A DNA stretch of 55,708 bases from a virus. This document shows positions 16,786 through 25,879 of this stretch, piece by piece. A program made the position numbers and the translations under genes. The notes under the pieces are model-generated. The model saw only the letters and a list, made by a program, of their open reading frames with translations, searched no databases and was not told the origin of the DNA. Where the stretch lies: IMG/VR virus record IMGVR_UViG_3300025101_000005, positions 1 through 55,708 of that record; one strand, given 5' to 3'. Each line of letters starts with the position of its first letter. Within the stretch, counting starts at the first letter, position 1.

Positions 16786-18296
16786 TGTCCAGCACTATCA
16801 AGTCTCCAAGTGGGGTAAAAACCAAGGTATTTGCTTACGAGAACTTTCAAGGTCTTGATACATCTCGTGACATAACCTCTTTAGATACTGGTAAGGAGCA
16901 ACACCTAAACCAGATTGTTAATGGCACGGCAGACTGGCGTGGGCAAATAGTTCGTGACGCATCAGTTGTATTTAGAAAAGGTGAGTTCAAAGTAAATCAC
17001 ATTCGCTTCTTTGGTAAGGACGAAGCTTTATGGGTAGAGCAAACAGGCTCTGGTCTTAACTTTAAGTCTGACAGAGACCACGAACTACTAGACGTACACC
17101 CAACAGCAGCAATAGTTTCTACTACAGTATTCAACCAATCAGTTCAGTTGGCTGCAAGAGCAAGGCCAATGTACCGATATGACGGCGTAAATTTTACAAG
17201 AAACCAATCACCGTCAATAAACAATTTGCAACCAGGGTTTCTTACGTCTGTGCAAAGACGTCTTGTAATTGCTGGAATCCCAGGTAGAGAAACGCAAGTA
17301 CACTTAAGTCGTGTAGACCAAGACGAGATATTTCCTGAAGACGAAGACCCAGCATCAACAAACGTCTTGCGAGCTGGATTTATAGACATTGCAAACTTGC
17401 TTGGAACAGCTGACCAAATAACTGGTCTTGGCTCATTCGAGCAAAACAGATTGGCAGTATTTACTGCTGACCGAGCCATCATATTTAAAATAGACCCAAG
17501 TATAGATAACTGGCTTGTTGATGATAATGCAAACATCAACATTGGCTGTGCATCTCACAATAGCATTGTAAACGCTGGAACAGACCTGTTGTTCTGCTCA
17601 AGGTCTGGCATACATTCAATTAAACGTTCAGAAGACAACGGTATATTGGTTTTCTCATACAGTCTTTCAGATAAAATTGATATTTTATACAGAGAGCTAT
17701 TTGAATCTGTAGAAGACCCAGAGCAGATTAGCGCCGTTTTTGACCAAGACACAGCACAATACCATTTGTTTTTCCCACAAGCTGGTGGGTTTTTATGTAC
17801 AAGACTTACTTTATCTATGAACCCAGAAGGTGGTCAACCACAACCAAAGTTTAGTACAGGAACCTTTTTAAATTCTAGGTGTGGTGCGTTTCTTAACGGG
17901 AAACTTTTGTTTGGTACAACTGGTGGTGTTTTTGAGTTATTAAAGGTAGAAGAGGTTAAGGATAATTCTATCACTCCAGAACTAACAGTGACGACACCGC
18001 TTTTGTGGCATGGTAGTTTAGAGGATACAAAAGAAACATCGAGCATAATTTTGCAGATGGCTGGTAAAGGAAAAGTATCTGTAGAAGCTCAAGACGACAA
18101 AGGAAGGCTTATTGGCACAATGTTTATGGAAGTAGATGACACATCGGACGACAACTACTTTCAAGATGTGCCATTATCAAGGCAATATGAAAGAAAATGG
18201 CAACATAGGTACAGAGCAGCCCAGTATAAGTTTAAAACTGAAGGGGGTGACGGATTGCTTAGACTTATTGGTTTTGCAGTAGTAGTGAGGACATAA
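16785..18296 (+). CDS. Tail nozzle (tubular protein B-like)
   Basis: 503 residues. It opens with YENFQGLDTSRDITSLDTG, the type of N-terminal segment seen in beta-propeller nozzle proteins, and continues as repeated beta blades to about residue 400 (RLVIAGIPGRETQVHLSR, RLAVFTADRAIIFKI, GIHSIKRSEDNGILVF, GKLLFGTTGGVFEL) before a C-terminal beta domain. It would form the distal tail tube of a short tail, downstream of the adaptor. It is flanked by adaptor and fibre genes and is TAATG-coupled to both. Confidence 0.75.
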   Translation: MSSTIKSPSGVKTKVFAYENFQGLDTSRDITSLDTGKEQHLNQIVNGTADWRGQIVRDASVVFRKGEFKVNHIRFFGKDEALWVEQTGSGLNFKSDRDHELLDVHPTAAIVSTTVFNQSVQLAARARPMYRYDGVNFTRNQSPSINNLQPGFLTSVQRRLVIAGIPGRETQVHLSRVDQDEIFPEDEDPASTNVLRAGFIDIANLLGTADQITGLGSFEQNRLAVFTADRAIIFKIDPSIDNWLVDDNANINIGCASHNSIVNAGTDLLFCSRSGIHSIKRSEDNGILVFSYSLSDKIDILYRELFESVEDPEQISAVFDQDTAQYHLFFPQAGGFLCTRLTLSMNPEGGQPQPKFSTGTFLNSRCGAFLNGKLLFGTTGGVFELLKVEEVKDNSITPELTVTTPLLWHGSLEDTKETSSIILQMAGKGKVSVEAQDDKGRLIGTMFMEVDDTSDDNYFQDVPLSRQYERKWQHRYRAAQYKFKTEGGDGLLRLIGFAVVVRT

Positions 18297-19858
18297 TGGC
18301 AAGAATTAGACAACAGTTTCCGCAGAACTACGGCTCTTCTGGAAACATAAATACAGAATTTGAGAATTTATTTCGCTACTTAAATGCAGCAGAACTAGGC
18401 GATAATACTCTCGGTGAATTGTTACAAACAATTTTTAGTAGTACGGGCGAATGGCAAGGCCCAATCGAGTTCAGAAAAGATGCAAGTGGTGACATCCAAT
18501 ACAGGGTCGGAACATACGCAGACGACACAACTGGTTACATAACACTTGTTTCGGCAGCTGAACTACGTGGCGCATCAGGCGCATCTGTTGGTGAAATTGG
18601 GGCTCCAATTATTCACTCAAGACAAGACACAGTAATATCTGGCACTTCAACAACAGTCATTGACTATGCTCACTCAGCTACAGACGAACTTCTTGTATAT
18701 GTAAACGGCATCCTGAAAAGAACAGGAGCTTCATTCGACTATGTTAGCAGCCCAACAGCTGGTACTAGCAGTAATGGAGCGGTTACGTTTAACAGTGCTT
18801 TAGCTAATGCTGATGTTGTTTCTATATACAAGATTAGGTCAACAGCCATAACAGGATTTACAAGGTCAGACACTGTAACAACAGGAAACCAAGCTGTGTT
18901 TGCTTTTGTTCACGACTCAACAGCAAGGCTACAAGTTTATAAGAATGGTATCTTAATGCGTGAAGGTGGTGCGAATGACTACACCACATCATCAACGACA
19001 AATACTGTTACATTCAACTCATCTGTTGCATCAGGAAACACTGTAACAATTATTACAGTTGAGAACACATCTGTACAAGCCGTAACAGGACACATGTTTG
19101 AACAAGACTTTGTTCACACAGATAGTGGTCTTATACAACTGGCAAAAATTAGAATAGACAACAATGCTATTGCCCAAGCAAAAGTAAATGGTTTGTCATC
19201 AGCTCTTACTGCAAAAGCGAAACTTACAGTTTCTAACTCTACACCATCATCCCCAGCAACTGGTGATTTGTTTCTTGATACATCGCAAACACCAAACCAG
19301 TTGAAGTTCTTTGATGGCACGCAGTTCTTAAAGACGTCTCCTGAATCATCTCTCCCGACCTTTACATCAGCTAACGCAAGTCAGTTTGTAAAGGTAAATG
19401 GTACAGGGACGGCTCTTGAGTATGGAACAGTCGACCTTTCCTCCGTTGTTCCAGTAACTCAAAAAGGTGCAGCAAACGGTGTGGCGTCTCTCGACTCAAC
19501 TGGTAGGTTGCCTTCCACACAACTTCCTACCGTTCTTTCTACTGACAGTTTTTTTACTCAAGTAGGAACAGCTGCAAACCAAACATACGGCGTAAAAAGA
19601 ATATTTAAACAAAAGATTAGAATAGACGGCATAGCAGTAAGAACCACATCAGGTACTTGTAGTGTGCAAATATCTGTAGATGGTGTTGGTTTGGGTAGCA
19701 CACTTAGCGCCAGCTCTACGCCTTCTGAAACAGCATTAGGAACACCGATTGAAATAGATGCTTCTGTTTCATCAAAGAAAATAGAATTTATTGTAACCAA
19801 CAATTCTTCAGCGAGTGTGTTAGAAGTAACTATGGCTGTAAGTGTGATTGCGAGTTAA
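18296..19858 (+). CDS. Tail fibre/tailspike-like protein 2
   Basis: 520 residues. The N-terminal anchor (residues 1-82) carries IEFRKDASGDIQYRVGTY...GY, aligned residue for residue with the anchor of the fibre at 4594. Two beta modules follow, each with a LLVYVNGILKRTG-type strand (residues about 105-180 and 190-255) like the MPYxG domains. Then come a collagen-like-free linker with TPSSPATGDLFLDTSQTPNQLKFFDGTQF pattern and a C-terminal beta head. Likely binds the nozzle and contacts the host. Coupled to the nozzle gene. Confidence 0.75.
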   Translation: MARIRQQFPQNYGSSGNINTEFENLFRYLNAAELGDNTLGELLQTIFSSTGEWQGPIEFRKDASGDIQYRVGTYADDTTGYITLVSAAELRGASGASVGEIGAPIIHSRQDTVISGTSTTVIDYAHSATDELLVYVNGILKRTGASFDYVSSPTAGTSSNGAVTFNSALANADVVSIYKIRSTAITGFTRSDTVTTGNQAVFAFVHDSTARLQVYKNGILMREGGANDYTTSSTTNTVTFNSSVASGNTVTIITVENTSVQAVTGHMFEQDFVHTDSGLIQLAKIRIDNNAIAQAKVNGLSSALTAKAKLTVSNSTPSSPATGDLFLDTSQTPNQLKFFDGTQFLKTSPESSLPTFTSANASQFVKVNGTGTALEYGTVDLSSVVPVTQKGAANGVASLDSTGRLPSTQLPTVLSTDSFFTQVGTAANQTYGVKRIFKQKIRIDGIAVRTTSGTCSVQISVDGVGLGSTLSASSTPSETALGTPIEIDASVSSKKIEFIVTNNSSASVLEVTMAVSVIAS

Positions 19859-19863
19859 TATGT

Positions 19864-20292
19864 ATGATAAAGGTAATAACGCATGATAATGAAAGAATTT
19901 CAAAATGGGCTAGTAAGCACCTTGAAGATATTACTTGGAACAGCCCTCAATGTTTTGGATTTGAACTCAACGACAAACTTATCGGTGCAGTCATCTTTAG
20001 CGAGTGGACTAAGAACGATATTCACGTCAGTGTTGTATCGACCAATGCTCGTATGTGGCAAAAGCGTATACTCCATATTCTCTTCCACTATACGTGGGTT
20101 ACTTGCGGTTGTATTAGGATGTCTGCGTTGGCTAAAGAATCAAATAAAAAATCTCGTAGACTTCTTGAGGCGCTTGGTTTCAAGGAAGAAGGACGACTAC
20201 GTAACTATCACGGCAGCGAAGATGGAGTCGTCTACGGTATCCTCAAAGAAGAATCCGAAAGATGGTATAAAACGCAAGAGAGGGAGGCCTAA
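19864..20292 (+). CDS. GNAT-family N-acetyltransferase-like protein
   Basis: 142 residues. The order fits a compact GNAT: beta strands FGFELNDKLIGAVIFSEW, a long helix, then RMSALAKESNKKSRRLLEALGFKEEGRLRNYHG, whose N-K-x-S-R-R-L-L-E-x-L-G-F-K-x-E-G pattern is the typical acetyl-CoA side of the fold. Such genes are common among podovirus structural genes and may acetylate a phage or host protein; the substrate is unknown. ATG at 19864 follows closely on the fibre stop. Confidence 0.72.
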   Translation: MIKVITHDNERISKWASKHLEDITWNSPQCFGFELNDKLIGAVIFSEWTKNDIHVSVVSTNARMWQKRILHILFHYTWVTCGCIRMSALAKESNKKSRRLLEALGFKEEGRLRNYHGSEDGVVYGILKEESERWYKTQEREA

Positions 20293-20297
20293 AAAAA

Positions 20298-22172
20298 ATG
20301 TCTAAAGGCGGAAGTTCACCAGCACCACCTGATTACACAGCTGAAAAAAGCCAAATCAGGAAGGACACAGAAAAGAAATACGGCGAGCAAGCTGAAGCTT
20401 ACAACACTGCCGTAGATACATTTAACACGGCACTAGGCGGTTTTCAAAGCCAGTACGACAATCTTTCGAGTGCGCTTTCTGGAGCAAATGTATCTAATTT
20501 GTATGATGACCCTACGACGACAGATGTAAACGAGAACATCTTTGATGTGTACTCCCCACAGATAAGTGACCTCGCTACTGCTTTAAGTGGTCTTGATACA
20601 GATATAGACAAGCCAATATTTGAGTCATCTGTTGGCTCAGAGTATGGGCCTATTGGTATTACAAACATTCCAGACCTAAACAAGTTTTCTACAACTGATT
20701 TTGATACTCTCTCATCAAACATTAGTGGTCTTTCTGATACTCTTAATCAGTTAAAAGCAGACAGAGCAGCAGAAGAACAACGTATTACAGACTTTGGTCA
20801 AAGCTTGAACCAAGGTTTAGGTGGCATGGGTGTATCATTAGGTCAGTTAGGAATTTCAGACCTTGCATCTATGAATCAGCTAGAAAAACAGTTGTCAGAC
20901 CTTAACTTGCAAAAGCAAGGGTTCTCGTCTGACATTATGGGTCAGTTTATGCCAGGGGGTTTTTCTAACTTCCAAAATCAATACGACACACTAACCGCTG
21001 GCCTTTCAGACCTTAGAGGTAGAAGGCAAACAGAGCTTGATAGAATCGGCACATTTGGCGACACACTTTATACTGACGTTGATAGCTACTTTGACAGGCT
21101 CGATAACCTTGGAATCGCAGATGAATCTGGCATCGGTTCTCTTATTGATGACATCGAAGATAGACAAAGACAGGCTGGAAGATTCTCGTCTGAACTTGGG
21201 TTTGACTTTGGTAATCAGCTAGGCGAGCTACAAGACGTTCTAGGTGATGTTAAAGACCTACAAAGCGAAAGAGTTGCAGAGCTTGCACGTTTAGAAAACG
21301 CAAAAGCAAATTTCTTATCTCAGGCTGGTAACGTTGAGCAAGCTGCTGAAGGTGGCAATATGTTCAGCGCTTCTATTCTCGATAATATTGATGACCAAAT
21401 ACGTGACCTTAAAAATGAAATTTCTGGCTTCTCATCTGAATTACCATTTGATTTCTCAGGAGCTACAGGCTCTATTGCAGACGCTGAAACTGCGTTGGCT
21501 GGTTTACAGGGCGAAAGAACAACCGCACTAGACGACATTCTTTCAAGAGTGCAAACAGCTGGAACGGGTATTGGAGACATTGCTCTATCAGACGAAGACG
21601 CCATAACTGGCAGACAAACAGACTTACAAAAGCTTCAGCAAGAGCTTGCTAAGTTTTCTGGTGGTAGAGTTGGTAACATAGGTGGTGAGATAACTGCGGG
21701 CCTCGACCAAGTAGATGCTCGTCTTGCAGACTTAGCAACCAAGCGTTCAGAGATTGAGACAGCAGCGCAACAACTTGTTGAAGACATTAACAACGCATCT
21801 TTTTATGGTGTTGATGACCTTACTGGTTCTCAAACAGCGTTTGACCAACAGAAAGCGCAAGTTGATTTATTTAACGCACAGCAAGCACTAGATGAAATTG
21901 CACAAGCAGAACAAAGGCTACAGTCTGAAAGACAAAGACTCGAAACAGATGCAGAAGCCGTTGCTGCTAGGTCAGGACAAGCACAGCAAGACTTACTTGC
22001 ATCAATAGGGGCATCAGGTGTTCCTGAGTTTCAGAACTTCGCTCAGATAGACCCAATAACCCTAGAGCAATATTTAAATCTATTAGCTCAAGGTGGCGAC
22101 GAAGAAGAGCTGGGAGCATTAGCAAACTTGCCTTCAGCGTTTAGTCAAAACTTAGGGGTTATAAGTGTATAG
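20298..22172 (+). CDS. Large coiled-coil virion-associated protein
   Basis: 624 residues. Short disordered start (MSKGGSSPAPPDYTAEK), then a nearly all-helical protein with a loose repeat of about 70 residues: D-L-x-x-L-x-x-x-R near 235-250, 320-335 and 405-420, each followed by a short GF/FS-containing segment (FSSELGFDFG, FSSELPFDFS). No cysteine-based or enzymatic motif. It stands just before the internal-virion genes and probably belongs with them as a tail or ejection protein. Confidence 0.6.
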   Translation: MSKGGSSPAPPDYTAEKSQIRKDTEKKYGEQAEAYNTAVDTFNTALGGFQSQYDNLSSALSGANVSNLYDDPTTTDVNENIFDVYSPQISDLATALSGLDTDIDKPIFESSVGSEYGPIGITNIPDLNKFSTTDFDTLSSNISGLSDTLNQLKADRAAEEQRITDFGQSLNQGLGGMGVSLGQLGISDLASMNQLEKQLSDLNLQKQGFSSDIMGQFMPGGFSNFQNQYDTLTAGLSDLRGRRQTELDRIGTFGDTLYTDVDSYFDRLDNLGIADESGIGSLIDDIEDRQRQAGRFSSELGFDFGNQLGELQDVLGDVKDLQSERVAELARLENAKANFLSQAGNVEQAAEGGNMFSASILDNIDDQIRDLKNEISGFSSELPFDFSGATGSIADAETALAGLQGERTTALDDILSRVQTAGTGIGDIALSDEDAITGRQTDLQKLQQELAKFSGGRVGNIGGEITAGLDQVDARLADLATKRSEIETAAQQLVEDINNASFYGVDDLTGSQTAFDQQKAQVDLFNAQQALDEIAQAEQRLQSERQRLETDAEAVAARSGQAQQDLLASIGASGVPEFQNFAQIDPITLEQYLNLLAQGGDEEELGALANLPSAFSQNLGVISV

Positions 22173-22184
22173 GGGCGTTAGCGA

Positions 22185-23726
22185 ATGGCATTTAGCGCAA
22201 TATTAGGATTAGCTGGTAACTTATACGCAGCAAACCAAGCATCAAAGGACGCAGCAGCTGCAAGGTCTTTGCAGATGCAGCAGATGGAATCGCAAAGACA
22301 GTTCCAAAATGCAAACTTTATGCTGGCTCAAGATGCACGTAAAGAGCGTAGAGAGCAAAATCAGTATCTACAACAAATAGAAGCTCTTAACAGGAGGCTT
22401 GCTGGACAGGAACGTGAGTTCCAAATGTCTGAGCTAGACAACTTTAAGAGGGCTTTGTTGAAGGAAAGAGAATCAGACATTGAACGTCAGATTCTTCAGG
22501 ACAAAGAGGCTGCACGTCTTTCTACATTTAGACTAGAACAACTCCTCAAAGGACAGGACATTAGCGAGCAAGAGCGAGCTTTTGCTATACAACAACTTAA
22601 CTTAGCTAGAGCAACGGCATCTGGTGAACGTGATGAAGAGCTAAGACGTTTCTTACAAGACAGAGCAACAGCACAGATAGAGCGTGACTTTCTTGTAAAC
22701 ATGGCTCTTGATGCACAAGATACAGCACGTCTTGAGCGTGCTGACGGTATGGCTGTGCGTGACCAAATACTTAATCAGATACTTGGATTACAAGGCGCTG
22801 TAAACCAAACTGCTTCTCAGCTTGGTTACGTTCCTATTCCAGCAGCTGTATCCGAAGGAGACATACAGTCAGAAATAGACAAGCGAACAGCTCAAAATAT
22901 TTCAGACGTAGACCGAGCAGCAGAAGCGGTAGCTTCTGTAGGCGAGGCTGGTCTTATACGTCAGGGCATGGATGACAGCACAAAAGGCACAGCAGTTCGT
23001 GGTGATATTGCAGCACGTCTTGCAAACGAATATTCAAAAGCCAGAGATTCAGCTTATGACGATGCACTAAAATACATCTCTGGAAGAGAACAAGTCTTCG
23101 GCACAAATGTGGGCAACATTATGGATGCAAGAAGCAAATTGCTTGCAGAGACAGCTGGTGTAGCTGGTACAGGACTACAGCAACTAGCTAATCTTCCAAG
23201 CGCACCATCAGCACTATCAGGATTCAACTATGCACGAATGATACCGTCATCAATCATAAACAGAAACATTAGCAGTGCAAATGATTTTAGGGCTCCTGTT
23301 GCTATTGGCAGTTCAATATACAACAACCCAGCATTGATGACAGCAAACCTAGCCAACTACACCAGACCAACAAGCATGGCTACTAATCAGGGCTTTAATG
23401 TTAAGTCTGGCATATTCAACCCAGCAGCAGTCAGTCTTGATAGCTCAAACTATCTTGGTAACGCTACAAGTATAGGTAACCAAATGATGAGTCAGCTTGG
23501 CTCATACGCTAATAACATGCAAAACAGAGCCCAAACAGCTGGTCAAAACTTTGGTCAGTCTTTTGGTCAGTTTGTAAACGACCAATCACAGGCTGGGGGA
23601 ATGACGTTTCAGTATGATGCAGACGGCAAAGTAATCCCAGGCAGTGGAGTAAAACAAAATGATGGTCTGTTCTACAGCATAGACCAATCATTTAATAAAT
23701 TTTTTAATAACCTGACAGGTTCTTGA
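22185..23726 (+). CDS. Internal virion protein (gp14-like)
   Basis: 513 residues. N-terminus MAFSAILGLAGNLYAANQASKDAAAARS is the small-residue, membrane-active helix seen at the start of T7 gp14-type ejection proteins. It is followed by a long charged helix (about 30-215, many Gln, Arg and Glu), and a Ser/Asn/Gly-rich C-terminal half. Such proteins are ejected ahead of DNA to build a channel through the outer membrane. Order gp14-, gp15-, gp16-like fits the next two genes. Similarity is by architecture, not close sequence. Confidence 0.65.
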   Translation: MAFSAILGLAGNLYAANQASKDAAAARSLQMQQMESQRQFQNANFMLAQDARKERREQNQYLQQIEALNRRLAGQEREFQMSELDNFKRALLKERESDIERQILQDKEAARLSTFRLEQLLKGQDISEQERAFAIQQLNLARATASGERDEELRRFLQDRATAQIERDFLVNMALDAQDTARLERADGMAVRDQILNQILGLQGAVNQTASQLGYVPIPAAVSEGDIQSEIDKRTAQNISDVDRAAEAVASVGEAGLIRQGMDDSTKGTAVRGDIAARLANEYSKARDSAYDDALKYISGREQVFGTNVGNIMDARSKLLAETAGVAGTGLQQLANLPSAPSALSGFNYARMIPSSIINRNISSANDFRAPVAIGSSIYNNPALMTANLANYTRPTSMATNQGFNVKSGIFNPAAVSLDSSNYLGNATSIGNQMMSQLGSYANNMQNRAQTAGQNFGQSFGQFVNDQSQAGGMTFQYDADGKVIPGSGVKQNDGLFYSIDQSFNKFFNNLTGS

Positions 23727-23734
23727 GGTAGAAT

Positions 23735-25822
23735 ATGGTAGATTTTGTAGGATTCGGGACAGGCTATAACAAGCAAATGGACTCAGACGAACGTAGACGT
23801 CTTGAGTTGGCTAAAGCTTTTAACGATTTTAGACAAACAAACCCATACGCTTCGCCTATGGAGATGCAGTCTTTTGTAGACCAAGCTGCTGCTGGCAGAA
23901 ACTATCTTGCTGGTGGCATGCCTAGCGCAGACGTCTTGAATATTATTGGTAAGCGCAATGCTGAAGCACTGCAAGCCAAGAAAAACCAAGAAGCTCAAGC
24001 TGCTGCTGCAAGTAAATTTGATTTGTTTTCAAAAGCAGCAAACATAAGTGATGACCTTACCTTAAGGTTTGGCGGTAGTCCTATAAATGAAGAGACGGGT
24101 CTTCCTACAGAAGAATTTACAAAATTTTTAGATGAACTTAAAACACAAAGTGGCGTTGATTTTAGTGGTGTAATTACACCCAACAGAATAAACCAAGTTA
24201 GAACAGATAGAACCTTGACCCTTGTTCCCAAGGTTGTTGAGTACATGAAAAGCACAGACGGCACAGTTAGTGTAGAACAGGCTGCTGCTGCTTTGGGTGT
24301 GCCAAAATTTCTAGTAAAAGGTGTATCAGATAGAGTTAAGACCGTACTTGACAGAGAAAAAGAAACATATTTGTACGACAAGAAGAAAGACCTTCTTGCT
24401 CAAATCAAACCAATTATGGAGCGTGGAGGCGATGTTGAGGAGGCAATAGCTGCTTTTAAAACAGATGCAACAAGTTTTGGAGTAAATGAAACCGAACTAA
24501 ACAAAGCTGTCGACGAAATGAAAACGGAATCCACTAGGATTAAAAAGAAAATTGAAGAAGACAGAAACTACGAGCTAGCTGAAAGAGTACAAAAAGCTAA
24601 GATTGCGTTTGGTAATGATGTTCAAAATGTTCCTCAAGTCAAAGTGGCTATTGCAAGAGGCGACATTAATACAGCCAAAAAGCTTATGGAGGAGTATCTT
24701 TTAAATAATTATACAACTCTTGGTGATGCCGAGAAAGCAGCCGTAATAAGTACCTTTGATACTATTATTGAAGGCCTAACAGTAGAATCTCAGTACGAAC
24801 AAGACACTCTACATAACGAAAAGAAATCACTTGCAGACAAGACTGTGGCTGGCGTACCAGCAGCAGTTCTGAAGAAAAGCCAAGACTCTGCTTTCAACTT
24901 CTTTACAGGTGGCAAGAAAGGTCAAATCAATCCAGCAACTTCTGGAGAAGCAGTTGCAGCACCAGCCGTTGTTGCTGAACTAGCTAAGAAATATGACCTT
25001 AGTAACTCATACACATTGTCGCTCTTGTCTGACTACTTTAAGAGGCTGGGCAAAGAGGAAGGCTCTGATTACAACGCTGTTCTTGCTGGAGCAAACTCAA
25101 TCCTTGAGAACTCACGTGGCGTAACAACGATTGAACAAGCTACTGAGTACACGCAAGACCTTACAAGGAGACAGCTTGGTGACTTTGACGGAGACCAGAC
25201 TTTTGATAACTGGTTCACTAACGAGAAAACACAATACACTAAGAAGTTTGACGAAGCTAAAGCTGCACTAACCAGTGCATTACAAGAGTCTGACGCAACT
25301 GCAAAACTTAGAGCCCTTAGAGGTGTTGCTGCTGGTCTTAATCAGCTTCAACAAGTTACTGCTGAAAGCTTTAGAAATGCGTTTAGATATGCTCAAGGTA
25401 AAGACAGGTGGATTACTGCTGGAACCCCTGGCTGGAATAGAACAGACGTAGAAGGGTGGCAGAATGGTGTTAATACTGAAAAAGATGCTTTGATGAAGCA
25501 AATCACAGAACAAATTGCTATTGCCGAAAGACAAGTGCAGAACACACCAACCGCACCTACTCTTGTTGATAATATAAGTAGCCAAGAAAGGACTCTTAGA
25601 GACTCTAACATTCCTACTGTTATAGCAAGTCAGCAAGGACAGAGACAAAAAATGGTTAAGGAATTTATGGGTATACGAAACATAAAACGAGATATGATTA
25701 ACAAGCTAGATTCAGGCCAGTATCAAGAGTTTCAACAAGACCCTGTGTCCTTTATCAAGCGATACTACAACACGTATTATTCTCAATGGATAACACAAAA
25801 CAATAACGGGGATGACTTATAG
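23735..25822 (+). CDS. Internal virion protein (gp15-like)
   Basis: 695 residues, all-helical and charged, without membrane segments. Middle-sized protein between a gp14-like and a giant gp16-like protein, the position of T7 gp15, which forms part of the periplasmic ejection conduit. Residues about 190-345 are dense coiled coil; the C-terminal 100 residues end in a compact helical part (FIKRYYNTYYSQWI). The stop TAG forms the start of a TAGGACGAC element. Confidence 0.6.
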   Translation: MVDFVGFGTGYNKQMDSDERRRLELAKAFNDFRQTNPYASPMEMQSFVDQAAAGRNYLAGGMPSADVLNIIGKRNAEALQAKKNQEAQAAAASKFDLFSKAANISDDLTLRFGGSPINEETGLPTEEFTKFLDELKTQSGVDFSGVITPNRINQVRTDRTLTLVPKVVEYMKSTDGTVSVEQAAAALGVPKFLVKGVSDRVKTVLDREKETYLYDKKKDLLAQIKPIMERGGDVEEAIAAFKTDATSFGVNETELNKAVDEMKTESTRIKKKIEEDRNYELAERVQKAKIAFGNDVQNVPQVKVAIARGDINTAKKLMEEYLLNNYTTLGDAEKAAVISTFDTIIEGLTVESQYEQDTLHNEKKSLADKTVAGVPAAVLKKSQDSAFNFFTGGKKGQINPATSGEAVAAPAVVAELAKKYDLSNSYTLSLLSDYFKRLGKEEGSDYNAVLAGANSILENSRGVTTIEQATEYTQDLTRRQLGDFDGDQTFDNWFTNEKTQYTKKFDEAKAALTSALQESDATAKLRALRGVAAGLNQLQQVTAESFRNAFRYAQGKDRWITAGTPGWNRTDVEGWQNGVNTEKDALMKQITEQIAIAERQVQNTPTAPTLVDNISSQERTLRDSNIPTVIASQQGQRQKMVKEFMGIRNIKRDMINKLDSGQYQEFQQDPVSFIKRYYNTYYSQWITQNNNGDDL

Positions 25823-25850
25823 GACGACTGTAATACAGCAATAATATAAA
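25822..25850 (+). promoter_or_regulatory. GGACGAC-type promoter 3 (giant protein gene)
   Basis: GGACGAC at 25822-25828, overlapping the stop TAG, then 16 bases to TATAAA at 25845-25850 (or 18 bases to TAAATT). ATG of the 3195-residue gene at 25880 has GGAG upstream. The gap between these two genes is one of the few in this operon, which fits a promoter. Confidence 0.45.
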
Positions 25851-25879
25851 TTAAACCTATCGGATAACTGGAGTACCGA

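Noticed and set aside
19883-20305. Second long open frame over the GNAT gene
   Set aside because: It is out of frame with a gene that carries a good acetyl-CoA motif, has unlikely amino-acid composition, and overlaps it almost fully.
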